Source: CATQHB01 sp965262595 (GTDB lineage: Bacteria > Chloroflexota > Dehalococcoidia > Lucifugimonadales > UBA3495). From it: 64,000 nt of DNA. Under the pieces are notes generated by a model. It was given only the letters and a program-made list of their open reading frames with translations, made no database searches and had not been told where the DNA came from. Position 1 is the stretch's first letter. The number at the start of each line of letters is the position of its first letter. The DNA lies in the NCBI GenBank assembly GCA_965262595.1, contig OZ253548.1, positions 1,860,001-1,924,000 of the forward strand. Reading direction: 5' to 3'. The position numbers and the translations under genes are program-made. Positions 18,728 through 27,971 of the stretch are shown piece after piece.

Positions 18728-19768
18728 ATGGAGACCGACCGGACCCGGAGGTGGCCCCTACGGCAGCTCCCAGACTGGACTGAGCTACAGGGCGACCGAC
18801 CGGACCCGGAGGTGGCCCCAGGGGAGGTGATGCTGCGGGTCTATGGTAGCGCCCTCAACCGTGGAGATATCGACAGGCGGATCCAGGGTCGCAGCGGCCG
18901 GGGGCCTCGTATCGGTGGCATGGACGCGGCCGGCGAGGTCGCTTACATCAGTCCCGACGCCGATACGACCCTAAAGGTGGGGGACCGGGTGCTGCTGGAG
19001 AATCGGAGCAAATGCCGAATGTGCGAGAACTGCGTGGCCGGACTGGACCAATACTGCAGCTCGCAGAAGCGCATCGCTATCGACCTCGACGGCGGCCATG
19101 CCGAGTATCTTGCCGTGCCTCCCGTCTGTGCCTTCAAGATACCCGACAGCATGAGCTTTACCGAAGCTGCCGCCATCTCTCAGGCCGGCCACACCGCCTG
19201 GCAGTGCATGATAGTACAGGCCCAGGTGCGGCCGTGGGACGACGTACTGGTCCATGCCGCGGGCAGCGGGGTTGCCAGCATGGGTATTCAGATTGCCAAG
19301 ATGGTGGGGGCGAGGGTGTTCGCCACCGCCGGCAGCGACTGGAAGCTGGAAGAGGCGAAGAAGTGGGGCGTTGCCGAAGGCATCAACTACCGGGAGACAC
19401 CGAAGGTCAGCGAACGCATCAAGGAGTTGACCGATGGAAAGGGCGTGGACCTGGTGTTTGACGTGGTGGGCGCCGACGTGTGGGAAGACAGCCTGCTCTG
19501 CCTCAAGCCCGGCGGACGAATGGTGATTACCGGTACCACTTCCGGGTCGCGCACCAGCATGGACCTGTCGGTCCTGCAGGGGAGGCCGTTGCACCTGATG
19601 GGCAGCGGGGGCCGGACACACCGCAGCTTCGGCGACATGATGAAGTGCGTGAACAACGGGGAACTGAGGGGCATCGTGGGGCAGACTTTCCCGCTGGAGG
19701 GCGTGCCGGAGGCGCACCGGGTTATGGAGTCGCGGGAGTTCTTCGGGAAACTGGTGATTGAGAGTTAG
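18728..19768 (+). CDS. Zinc-binding MDR alcohol dehydrogenase with rewritten N-terminus
   Basis: From GDRPDPEV onward this is a clear medium-chain dehydrogenase/reductase: GMDAAGEV, structural-zinc cysteines in CRMCENCVAGLDQYC, and a Rossmann NAD(P) site HAAGSGVASMGIQIAK. The ancestral start is ATG 18679 (MKAVYLEEPGGPEAMIYGDR) with a perfect Shine-Dalgarno site. That frame stops after about 34 codons because 61 bp were inserted at 18731-18791. The intact 346-codon frame instead starts at ATG 18728 with about 22 foreign residues. The first beta strand is therefore replaced, and initiation would be inefficient, so the enzyme may be inactive or weakly made. Confidence 0.8.
   Translation: METDRTRRWPLRQLPDWTELQGDRPDPEVAPGEVMLRVYGSALNRGDIDRRIQGRSGRGPRIGGMDAAGEVAYISPDADTTLKVGDRVLLENRSKCRMCENCVAGLDQYCSSQKRIAIDLDGGHAEYLAVPPVCAFKIPDSMSFTEAAAISQAGHTAWQCMIVQAQVRPWDDVLVHAAGSGVASMGIQIAKMVGARVFATAGSDWKLEEAKKWGVAEGINYRETPKVSERIKELTDGKGVDLVFDVVGADVWEDSLLCLKPGGRMVITGTTSGSRTSMDLSVLQGRPLHLMGSGGRTHRSFGDMMKCVNNGELRGIVGQTFPLEGVPEAHRVMESREFFGKLVIES
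18731..18817 (+). repeat. 26-bp direct repeat with 35-bp spacer inside the dehydrogenase gene
   Basis: The 26 bases gaccgaccggacccggaggt plus gcccc-type tail (18731-18756) recur exactly at 18792-18817. The 35 bp between them are not part of the family's protein sequence. The insertion of 61 bp is not divisible by three and shifts the frame. Confidence 0.85.
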
Positions 19769-19857
19769 GTTCTGCTATCCATATATCCACGAAGGGCACG
19801 AAGAACCACAAAGTAGCAAAAGAACTTCGTGACTCTTAGATGACTTCCCCCCGGAAA

Positions 19858-20051
19858 TTATACCACCGTCAATGAGAGGTTCCGGTGCATGTTCCGCTTG
19901 AACTCCAGCGGGGTCACGTATCCCAATGAGCTATGGGGTCGAGCCCGGTTGTAGCCGGTGCGCCAGTCTTTAATTGTCACCCGGGAGTCGGCCAGGTCCT
20001 GGAACCGATGCAGGTTCAAGCACTCATCCCGGAACTTGCCGTTGAAACGAG
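19858..20051 (-). pseudogene. IS3-family transposase OrfB C-terminal remnant
   Basis: On the minus strand the bases encode the end of an IS3-type integrase core: FNGKFRDECLNLHRF, DWRTGYNRARPHSSLGY and TPLEFK, ending at a TAA at 19858-19860. This is the region around the last catalytic Glu of the DDE triad. Everything upstream of FNGKF is missing. It could be the partner of the OrfA relic at 5536-5760, but they are 14 kb apart and on the same strand, so separate insertions are equally possible. Confidence 0.8.
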
Positions 20052-20172
20052 ATGCTCATATTGCCACGAAGAGCTCAAAATTTTGTAGTAGGGTACCCGC
20101 ATGGCCCACCGAACGGGACTCGGACCAACCATCCTGAAAAGTCTGGGATTGCTGAATTGCCTCTGGGGTCCC

Positions 20173-20450
20173 TTACGGCACCATTGCCAGCCGCCCCACA
20201 GGATCCGGCACCAGTTCCAGGTAAATCAGGGTGGTCTGAATGGAACGATGGCCCAGCCACCGGCTGACGTAATTGATGGGGACACCGTGAAGAAGCAGGT
20301 GGCGGGCGTAGGAGTGCTGGAAGGTATGGGTTCCCCCGCGAGGCCTTCGAACATGGCGCCCAGGGCCTTAGCCCGGCTTGCCGCCTACTGCGCCCAGCGC
20401 CAGGCGGTGGAACGACTGACGCCCACTATCGGCTCCCATCCCATCCCATG
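20173..20450 (-). pseudogene. Tyrosine recombinase (integrase) C-terminal remnant
   Basis: The minus strand reads GGTHTFQHSYARHLLLHGV, then YVSRWLGHRSIQTTLIYLEL, the R-H-x-H...Y core of the tyrosine recombinase catalytic domain, ending at TAA 20173-20175. Upstream text (VSRSTAWRWAQ, stop, AASRAKALG) belongs to the same protein but contains a stop and a frameshift. The HxxR first residue is altered to HSYAR. It is a fragment, with no visible attachment site nearby. Confidence 0.65.
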
Positions 20451-20472
20451 CCGGTGAACTGAAGGACGGCGG

Positions 20473-20790
20473 CCATGCCTGGGATTCTGACCGGAAGCGG
20501 GCCTACGCCAACTACTTGTGCAACCCCGCCAGGAATGGAACGACCCCCGATACCGCCTTCACACCGCCGTGACCATTACAACCAAGGACGGAAGGAGTCT
20601 AAGAAACGAGACCGATTACCGCCGCGTGACCCAAGCGGACCTGGACATCAAATTATCCCACCTGGTGGGGCTTCGCGCCGGAGACGCCAAGGGCCAGGAA
20701 CTGGCCTCCATCTTGAAGGGTCTCGACCTGGTGGAAGACATCGCCACGGTTATGGCGTAATTGGAACTCCCCGAGGCCCACATCGAACAG
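20473..20790 (+). pseudogene. MmgE/PrpD-family C-terminal remnant
   Basis: Two frames together give the tail of an MmgE/PrpD (2-methylcitrate dehydratase-type) protein: YRLHTAVTITTKDGRSL, DYRRVTQADLDIKLSHLVGL and LASILKGLDLVEDIATVM. The first 45 bases are in another frame (WDSDRKRAYANY), so a frameshift lies near 20518. The remaining protein of about 350 residues is absent. The identification rests on recognisable spacing of the C-terminal lid domain and is moderate. Confidence 0.5.
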
Positions 20791-20815
20791 GTCTCAAGCA
20801 GAAGGGCCGCGCCCG

Positions 20816-21940
20816 TCAGCCGGTAGTCCGGCCCAAAGGCGCCGATTTCGGGGCGCAAGAAAATCCCAGCGACAGATTTCCCGGCCCTGCATCCCCGCCG
20901 TCGTACTGGGTCACGTCCCGGTCAAAGACCCGGCCCGGCAGATTCCCGGCCAGGTCTTCCAGGCTGGGGTCCACGGCAACTTGGTACCCTGCCTCGTCCC
21001 AGTGAGAGTCCGGGTGGAAAAACCAGCTACATTCCTCTAGCCCAACATCCACCCGCCCGAGAATCGGGGCCCCGCCGGCATCCCGCACCAACAGGCAGCG
21101 CAGGGCCAACGCCTGGTCCAGGGGCCGATCAAACTCAACAACCAAAGGCTCCACTGTTCCCGCCGCCGGTGCGCTAACCTGCCAGCGTCCCGGTTCGGGC
21201 TGCGACCTCAGTTCCGGTCCAACAATGTAGCGCCGCTCCGCCCCGGCGACCAACGGTTGTCCTGCGGCGTCCCGGAATTCCGGGTCCACCTCCACCCTCA
21301 CCCGCTCTCCTTCAATCAGCGGATACCCGGCCTCCAGGTTGGGGGCCAACCCCCGCTTGATCCGCCCCGGGTCCAGCAGCATGGTTAGCCGCCGCCGCTC
21401 CGGGTCCCAGAGCTCCGGCTCCGGGGGTAGGAACACCCCGTCCAGGATCTGTCCGGTTTGTTCTCGGCGCACCTTCACAGCCCGGCCGGCCCACCCCTCG
21501 CTCATGGGAGCGGAAAAGTGGATATAGACCTTCAACAGGTTGACCGGAACTTCAACAGAGGTGGGGTAAATGGCGGTTACCCGCGCCGTCGGGTTCAACG
21601 CCGGAGCCGGACGCTCAATCGTCCAAACTTCCGGCCCCGTTGGTTCCCCTTCCCGGTCAACCAGGAGCGAATACTCCAGCCCATCAACAAACGGGAACCT
21701 GGGGGCAAAAACCACCGAATCGCCATCCATCGTAAATTTTCCGGCAATGGCAGGAACGGCCCGGTAATCAGCGCCACCCGCCAGAACTTCACTGGGCAGT
21801 AGAACTAACCGGCGGCCTAAACCGCCGGCGTCCAACCGGTCCAACTCAGCTATTTCAGCTTCGGTCCAACCGCCGGTTCGAAGGAACCCGCGCCCTTGTT
21901 GGTCGAAAAACTCCAGGCGCAGTTGGCGGTTTTGGGTCAC
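20816..21940 (-). CDS. Bacterial Ig-like (SbsA-type) domain protein
   Basis: The 374-residue protein has no signal peptide or membrane helix that I can see. It consists of beta-sandwich text typical of Ig-like/CopC-like modules: VPVNLLKVYIHFSAPMSEG, ERVRVEVDPEFRDAAGQPL, VEPLVVEFDRPLDQALA and YQVAVDPSLEDLAGNLPGRV, which recur about every 100 residues. An N-terminal part mentions DRLDAGGLGRRLVLLPSEV. Its ATG overlaps the stop of the upstream beta-propeller gene by 4 bp, so the two are co-translated and may act as one complex. Its function is unknown; a structural or carbohydrate/metal-associated role is only a guess. Confidence 0.7.
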   Translation of the reverse strand: MTQNRQLRLEFFDQQGRGFLRTGGWTEAEIAELDRLDAGGLGRRLVLLPSEVLAGGADYRAVPAIAGKFTMDGDSVVFAPRFPFVDGLEYSLLVDREGEPTGPEVWTIERPAPALNPTARVTAIYPTSVEVPVNLLKVYIHFSAPMSEGWAGRAVKVRREQTGQILDGVFLPPEPELWDPERRRLTMLLDPGRIKRGLAPNLEAGYPLIEGERVRVEVDPEFRDAAGQPLVAGAERRYIVGPELRSQPEPGRWQVSAPAAGTVEPLVVEFDRPLDQALALRCLLVRDAGGAPILGRVDVGLEECSWFFHPDSHWDEAGYQVAVDPSLEDLAGNLPGRVFDRDVTQYDGGDAGPGNLSLGFSCAPKSAPLGRTTG

Positions 21941-23031
21941 AGTGTATCAGTAGCATAGGACCGCAGGTGGCTGTGGCCCTCCTCGTCCTGTTGCAGCATC
22001 AGAACGCCGCTGCCGTTGAGGTTGGCCATCCGCTTGACTCCCGGATGCGGCAGCAACTGCCGTGGCACACCGTTCGGAGGCGTCACCGGGTCGGCGGGAT
22101 TATTATCCAGGGCCCGGTCCGGCACCGTCAGCCCATCTTGTTGGTCGATGTCCTTGCAGGCAATCTTGAACAGCGGATGACGCTCGTTGCAAACCAAAAG
22201 GAACTCCCCGCCGCCATGCTTATAGGAGACCAGGTCCAGGGGCCGGTTGTGCGCTCCCAGCTCGGCCACGGTCTTGCCCTTAATCTGCTTGCCCGGTTCG
22301 AAATCGCCCAGCGAGAACTGCACCACCGGCGTGCAGGTGTAGCTCGCCAGAATGCTCTGGTTCCCCTGGTAGGGCACGAAGGCGCGAATCGGCGCGGCCG
22401 TCTCGTACTGCCCGTGGGAAACGTGGAAAATCTCCAGCGAACTGGACTCAAAGTCCCCGTTGAACGGGAAGGGAATCCGCCGCAGGGTCGATGAGAACTC
22501 CTCGTTGGATGTACCCGCTACCAACAGCAGCCCGTCCACGAAGGACATATCGGTTACCGTCACCGTCCGCAGCTGCTGCCGCGATACCAGCCTGGGGTCG
22601 TCCTCGTCAGCGGCGTCCTTGATTATGGTCTGGGAGTAGGCGACGTTTTCCAGGGAAACATCGCTGATTACCCCGCTGCCATTGACCTTGATAATCACGG
22701 GAACTGCCGCGTCGCCGCTGCCCCGCATCACCGAAAAATAGAGGTTGTCTGACTTGGGATGGACCGCCATATCAATGATCGACACATCCTCCCGGGAGCA
22801 GCCCAAATAGGCCGACAGCGAAGCGTCAAAGTTTTCCAGGTTCACCGCCTGGGGACCGGTCCCCACATCGGGGTCCGCAACGTCAATGGCAAAAATCGCC
22901 GCCCCGACGTTATCCCCGACGAACAGAATACCCTCGGGCCCAAAGGCCAGCGACCCCACCGACTTAACGGACGGCCTACCGACTTCCAAGCCAAATCCTT
23001 CCAAATCTATCGTGGTTCCGTACTCAACCAT
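21937..23031 (-). CDS. Seven-bladed beta-propeller-like protein
   Basis: The 364-residue protein carries repeated strands of propeller type (VGSLAFGPEGILFVGDNVGA, DMAVHPKSDNLYFSVMRGSG, VTDMSFVDGLLLVAGTSN, GNQSILASYTCTPVVQFSLG). There is no signal peptide, so it is probably cytosolic or exported by another route. It is the first gene of a two-gene operon with the Ig-like protein. The start MVEYGTT follows a GGAGGTAATC site. I do not know a characterised homologue; an enzyme or binding function cannot be read from the sequence. Confidence 0.7.
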   Translation of the reverse strand: MVEYGTTIDLEGFGLEVGRPSVKSVGSLAFGPEGILFVGDNVGAAIFAIDVADPDVGTGPQAVNLENFDASLSAYLGCSREDVSIIDMAVHPKSDNLYFSVMRGSGDAAVPVIIKVNGSGVISDVSLENVAYSQTIIKDAADEDDPRLVSRQQLRTVTVTDMSFVDGLLLVAGTSNEEFSSTLRRIPFPFNGDFESSSLEIFHVSHGQYETAAPIRAFVPYQGNQSILASYTCTPVVQFSLGDFEPGKQIKGKTVAELGAHNRPLDLVSYKHGGGEFLLVCNERHPLFKIACKDIDQQDGLTVPDRALDNNPADPVTPPNGVPRQLLPHPGVKRMANLNGSGVLMLQQDEEGHSHLRSYATDTL

Positions 23032-23160
23032 GATTACCTCCTACGGATTAGCGGCTTCATTCCCCGCTAGTGTAGCATTATGTTCAAAAACCCGCCACAC
23101 CTTCCCCGTCATCCGCATCCACTCCAACCCACCCTTCAACGCGGGCTTGGCGCACCACCC

Positions 23161-23359
23161 CTACATTTTCAGCTTCTTCTCCCCGGACAAGTACGCCTCC
23201 GGCTCCTTCTGAGACGCCCGGTTGCCCGGGGCCGCAAAAGTAATAAGTCTCCCCGTTGTACTCGTGACTTCCGTCCGGCGGACGGTTCACATCCATCTGC
23301 ATGTCGCACACCGGGTCCAACGCCCGGTCTCCCCGCTTCTTGAAGAAAGGCAGCCTCAC
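23161..23359 (-). pseudogene. YHS-domain protein, frameshifted
   Basis: The minus strand gives MRLPFFKKRG, then the YHS core DPVCDMQMD...HEYNGETYYFCGPG, a small domain linked to copper or heavy-metal proteins. After GPG the frame is lost; another frame continues with NRASQKEPEAYLSGEKKLKM and stops at 23161. A single-base change in the GGGCAACCGG stretch explains it, so the intact protein would be about 65 residues. It follows the propeller operon on the same strand with no other gene between. Confidence 0.65.
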
Positions 23360-23440
23360 AATCTAATCCTCATCTAATCATCCCCAATCTTCGGACTCCC
23401 ACCGGCGCAACACCACCGTTGCCAAATCGCTAACCCGGCG

Positions 23441-23590
23441 CTAACTCGCCGCCTGGGAGACTTCCGCCAATACCTGCGTCGTCCGGTCGAGGACAGCTAC
23501 TAGGATGAACCCAACTAGGGTGAACGCCCATAACATGACCCAGAAGGTTACGGATCGATGTAGGTTCTTGACCCCGTTCCATGCACTCAC
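23441..23590 (-). CDS. 49-residue single-pass membrane peptide downstream of the restriction-methylase
   Basis: A GTG at 23590 overlaps the TGA of the restriction-methylase gene (GTGA). It opens a 49-codon frame: a basic N-terminus, one strong hydrophobic helix (FWVMLWAFTLVGFILVAVL), then a polar amphipathic tail ending QAAS. The tight overlap and an ideal transmembrane helix argue that it is a real gene, while its length is too short for statistics. It is a possible membrane effector or regulator of the operon, unknown to me. Confidence 0.5.
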   Translation of the reverse strand: MSAWNGVKNLHRSVTFWVMLWAFTLVGFILVAVLDRTTQVLAEVSQAAS

Positions 23591-26500
23591 TTGTCAGACA
23601 CCAAACGAAGTATCGCCGCGATGCGGCGGGCGGTATCCGTGAAGTGCTGCACTTCTTCGGGCAGGAGCGCGCGGTCGAGGATCTTGCGCTCCCGGTACGA
23701 CAGCCACTTTTTGAGGACCTGGTAGCCGCCGAGCCTGTAGCTCCAGACGGCGGCGGGGACGTTGCGCCAGTAAGCATGGCCGTTCAGGTATATGTCGAAG
23801 GTGGTCTCGCCTAGTATTCCTATGAGGTCGCCCAACGCGGCTGATTCAGTCGCCGTGTAGGGGCGCTCCTCGACTCTGCCCTGGCCCGGCATTACGGCGT
23901 CACCTGAGCCAAAATGTACCCAGCCCGCTGTCACCGAAAAGTCTTCGCCAGACATATAGTAGCCACCGGCGGTGGCGGGAACTGCGATGGGTGCGACCTC
24001 AGGCCGGAGAACTCCCGTGGTGATCCCAGGAACCGGTGTATCTGAATCGAGGAGTTGCGCCAACTCTCGGCCCCGCTCGGCGGAAGCCGCAAGCTCTACC
24101 GCCGCACCTGGGGACTCGCCTCCGGGCCAGCCGGGGAGTGGGATGCGCGGCCCTTCAGCTCGTAGCGCTCCCGCGTTGGCCTCCTGGTATGCCGGTGTGT
24201 GCAGAACCGCCAAGACGTGATAGAAGAGATCTGTCTCGCTCTTTCCCAGCACATCGAGATAGGTTTGTGCTGCGATTGAGAGGTTGGGTCGGCTCTTTAG
24301 CTCTCCCTCATTGATTCCCAATCCTTCCTCACGAAGGAGGACTGGGATACAGTACACTCCACTGTTCATTTGATTTAGGTCACCGATGTCCGAAATCAAG
24401 TATGGCGGCGATAGGTGTGGCCGCGCTTTGTTTTGTAGAACCAGCCACAGGTTCCCATCGAACACATGCGCCTTGTGGTCAGGTACCGGGCGACCAAGGA
24501 GCCCCTTCCCTTCATCCCAATAGAGCCATCTACCATCGAATGGGCGATAAGAGTGCCGGACAAAGCCATCCTGGTAAGGACCGCCGCGTGCAACCAGTGA
24601 CTGGCGAACTGAGTGAGCATCGCGGACTACGAACCCCGACGAACTCTTCATTGCGATTGGGTAACGCTGAGCAATCACTGCATCACTGAGCTCTACAGTG
24701 AAGTAGTCGGCTACTCGGGACTTGAGACGTTCCAGGTCGATGTCGATGAGGAAGGAGTCGCGCTTGGTCTGCACCCCGGGGAATGAGACAGGAAACAGAT
24801 CGGGCAGCGACGGCCAGTCATGCCAGCCTTTGCTGACGGTAGTCCGAACTAATGGGAGGCCAAGTGACAGAACAGGCGAAACGTCCTCATATAAGATGGT
24901 CGGTACGACGTCTGACGTCACAGTCAGATCATCGCGCTTAGCCTGACCCCACAGGTTGCGGATGCCGACAGTCTCAGCAGGCGTGTGGTCAGTCTTGCGC
25001 ACCAGTGTAGTGATGGCGGTGCCTACCTGTATGCCCACCGGGTCGCCCGGCGTGGAGAAGATGCTTGGGTCGGGCTTGCCGTCTGGGGTCGTCTTGCCCG
25101 TCTTGTATTTGTCGCCGTTGAGAGAGTCGATCCTGATTACGTCGAACGCTTCCAGGTAGCGCTCCCGCATTCCGGTGAATGATAGGCCGTCCAGCCAGGA
25201 GTAGTTGGAGATGAAGCAGACCACGCATTGGCTGGTCTTTTCGGCGATGCGACGTTCGGCCATGCGGAAGAACCGGACATAGAGGTCGTTGAGCCCCGGT
25301 CCTTCGGGCCACCGCACCTGTTTGGTTTTGCGGTACGCGGTCGAAAGCTCGCGTTCCTCATCCACCGCCATGCCCGCGAAGCCGTTGTATGGTGGATTGC
25401 CGAGGATCACGAGAACCGGCGTCCCTGCTTCACCTTCTCCGCGCGGTCCCGCTCTTCCTCCAATTCAGGGAACGGAATCGGCTTCTGTACGGTCGGCTCC
25501 CAACCAGTCAGTGCGGTGGTAAGGAAGACACTCGCTCGCTCCGTCCCGTCCTCCGACAGGGGTGCATCCAAGGCCTGCATGGTTATCCCGACCTGCAAAT
25601 GAGCTACCACAAAGGGAGCGGGCATAATTTCGAAACCGAAAACCCGCTCCATGGCCGCCTTTTCACCCACGAGCCAGTGAGGGCGCCCAGACCGCGGCTT
25701 TCAAGGTTCAAAGCGATTCGGCGCAGGACTTCGGCCAGGTACGCCCCGGTGCCGCAGCAGGGGTCGAGCACGTAAACGTTGTCGGCGGCCAGCCCGTCGG
25801 CGATGCCCAGGTCATCTTTGAGTGCCTGGTCAACGCGAGCAACCATGTACCGCACTACCTCGGTGGGCGTGTACCAAACACCTAGTGGCTTGCGGAGGTC
25901 TGGGTCGAACGCCTCGAGGAACGGCTCATAGAAGTAGGGTACCGCTTCACCTTCACTGAAGCGGTCGAAAAAGGCCACTCGGTCCACTCGGTCGAGGGCT
26001 GCCGAGGTCCAGTCCAGCACTTCCACCAAGCCCAGGGGCTGTAAGCGTCCGGGGTCGGAGAGCTGCTGATACAGTGCGCGCAGTACGGGGGCGCGCAGGT
26101 GCCAGACGGCATTACGCCAATCGAAGCGACCCGTGGGCGGTGGCGTCTGGCGCGCCCACAGCACCCAAGCGGCGAAGACACCGTAGAAAAGAGTCTGCAC
26201 CAGTGTAGAGCGGAAGAAGACAGCGCCGCGCTGGCCTTCAAATCGGACGCCCAGCGCCTCCTCCAATGCGGAGCGCACGACGTTGAGGGTTGGTGCATCG
26301 CCTGCTGCCTCCACTCTCCCCAGACCGTCCCTGGCGTAAGATGCGAGCAGCTGGGCCAGGTCCTTGGGCTCAACAAGCGTTGCCCTATGCGAAAGTGCCC
26401 GGGAGAGGTACTCACCCAAGGCTGCGCCGACATCGTTCGCGAAGGCCCGAGGCGTCTGCAAGCGGGCCTCGAAGTCAGTCGCAGACTCTGCCAATCGGAA

Positions 26501-26929
26501 GGTCTCCAACTTTGTGGGCTGGCCGGCAGAATCTTCTCCAAGCAACACAAAGTCACGGGTGTTAGTCACCAGAACGAGCCGGTACTTGCTCCAGTATTTA
26601 CTGACCTGATCGCTTCCCACCGTCAGCCAGGCATCATCACCGGCAGACTTGACCTCCAGCACCCCACACTCAGGGATTTGACCCTGGCGCGGCTTGCCCT
26701 TCTGGACCTGCTTCGCTGCATACAAACCGATGTCCGGGTGTCCCGCACCTTGCTGCGCCAGCTCGCTGATGCAGAAAACTTTGGGCTTAAGTACGCCACC
26801 CACTGCGTTCAATAGGTTGGTCAGGGGAGGGTAATAGGAACGCTCTCCCGTCCCTCCGACGGAGGCGCGAATCCTGCGGAGGTCAGTGAGGTAGTCTTCC
26901 ACAGCGCTAACAAGCTTCGTTGCGCTCAT
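23587..26929 (-). pseudogene. Single-chain restriction-methylase (type IIG/ISP-like), frameshifted twice
   Basis: Three successive frames form one protein of about 1,120 residues. The N-terminal part has a PD-(D/E)xK-like nuclease text (GHPDIGLY then GVLEVKS). The middle has the adenine-methylase motif I (VLDPCCGTGAYLAEV) and motif IV (NPPYNGF). The rest is a target-recognition region. The frame breaks near 25665 (GALTG then LVGEKAAMERVFGFE) and near 25410 (KQG then TPVLVILGNPPY); each is repaired by one added base. I start at ATG 26929 (MSATKLV), because its ATGA overlaps the stop of the repaired VapC gene. It is either a decaying defence enzyme or an intact gene with two read errors. Confidence 0.8.
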
Positions 26930-27347
26930 TCCTGCGCCCAAGGGTTGATGACGTCTATCCCGCTCCCCTCGAAGTCGTCCATGTCCCTCGTCGCCACTGA
27001 CGCTCTCCGGCTGCGGCTATGGCCGCTATCTGGCAGTCGGCATGATTGATCGGACGCCCTGCGGCACGGCGGGCGGCGGCTATCACGGCATAGGCTTGGG
27101 CCGCTGCGCTGTCGAAAGGAAGGACGCGCCCAGCAAAGTCCTCCCGGAGCATCCCCTCCACCTCGTTGAGCAGTCTGTCTCGCCGTGCTCCTGTGGGCAG
27201 TATCTCGACGCCGTACCGCAGTTCAGCTTCACTGACAGTGGAGAGGTACAAGTTGAGAGCCGCTTGCCCGGTAACCCAGTCCACCACGTTGGCGTCGGGA
27301 CCGGGGCGCATCAGTTCGGAGACGACGTTGGTGTCAAGGATAATCAT
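26926..27347 (-). pseudogene. vapC: VapC/FitB-type PIN-domain toxin, frameshifted near the end
   Basis: The protein starts MIILDTNVVSELM, the PIN-domain signature with its first acidic residue, then SEAELRYG (Glu) and INHADCQIAAIA (Asp), the remaining metal ligands. At about 27010 the frame slips; the neighbouring frame continues with ASVATRDMDDFEG and DVINPWAQE, exactly the expected VapC/FitB C-terminus. Adding one base restores it and the stop then overlaps the restriction-methylase start (ATGA). An RNase toxin with its antitoxin gene 10 bp upstream is expected; as read, the final strand with TRDMDDF is lost. Confidence 0.8.
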
Positions 27348-27357
27348 CGTAGTTGCC

Positions 27358-27603
27358 TCAGTCGAACCGGGGTGGTTTGCGCATGGGTGAACGGGGAGGG
27401 ATCTCCAGCTCGACCCCGCCGAGGGGGGCGAATCTGGCCCGAATGGCGCTCGCCAGGTTCTCCTGTTCCGGTCGCTGGTGATAGAGAGCCGTTCTCAGGA
27501 TGTCCCGGGCTTCCTCCTCCATGGAGCGGCCGTTCTCAGCCGCCCGGATGCGCAGCCGGTGTTTCAGTCCATCTTCCAGATTGCGCACGGTGATGCTGGC
27601 CAT
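27358..27603 (-). CDS. vapB: FitA-like ribbon-helix-helix antitoxin
   Basis: The 81-residue protein begins ASITVRNLEDGLKHRLRIRA, then GRSMEEEARDILR, the Arc/FitA ribbon-helix-helix that binds DNA as a dimer. The C-terminal tail (ARFAPLGGVELEIPPRSPMRK) would wrap around the PIN toxin and block its active site. It is the first gene of an operon with VapC and a restriction-methylase. A palindrome just upstream of its start (27623-27642) is the likely autoregulatory site. The symbol vapB is used loosely; FitA-type is equally fitting. Confidence 0.88.
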   Translation of the reverse strand: MASITVRNLEDGLKHRLRIRAAENGRSMEEEARDILRTALYHQRPEQENLASAIRARFAPLGGVELEIPPRSPMRKPPRFD

Positions 27604-27622
27604 GAAGGCGCCTCCATCTACA

Positions 27623-27642
27623 ATGTCACAATATTATAACAT
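27623..27642 (-). promoter_or_regulatory. Palindromic operator/-10 region of the antitoxin operon
   Basis: The 20 bases consist of two inverted 10-bp halves matching at 8 of 10 positions. On the minus strand they contain TATAAT followed by ATTG, i.e. the -10 box lies inside the palindrome. This is where FitA-type repressors normally bind, so the antitoxin probably represses its own operon here. Confidence 0.5.
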
Positions 27643-27971
27643 GATTGCGTTGCTATCACTGGTGCGCATGGCAGCCGGGCCACCGCCGAACCAGTCTCCG
27701 CAAGTAGCCAGCGTTTCAACGTGTCCCGCGTGCGCCAGGACAGCCTTGCCGTCTTGACTCACGCGGCCACTGTCTGGGGTCTATGCCCAACCACTCCCAG
27801 GCTGCATTGAGCAGACTTGGCACCCCTTCGCCCCCACCACAAGATTGGGTTCGACACAATGGCTTGCAAGGCCTTACACGCGACGTATTCCCCGGCCACA
27901 ATGGATAGTTGGGCAATGGCCTGCGAGGGCAATGAGCGAATACGACGAGGCGAGGACTGAGCTACTAATAT
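27643..27971. other. Gap with no recognisable gene
   Basis: Open frames occur on both strands (for example minus strand, 27759-28022), but none has a family signature or a ribosome binding site. I see only decayed sequence. Confidence 0.35.
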
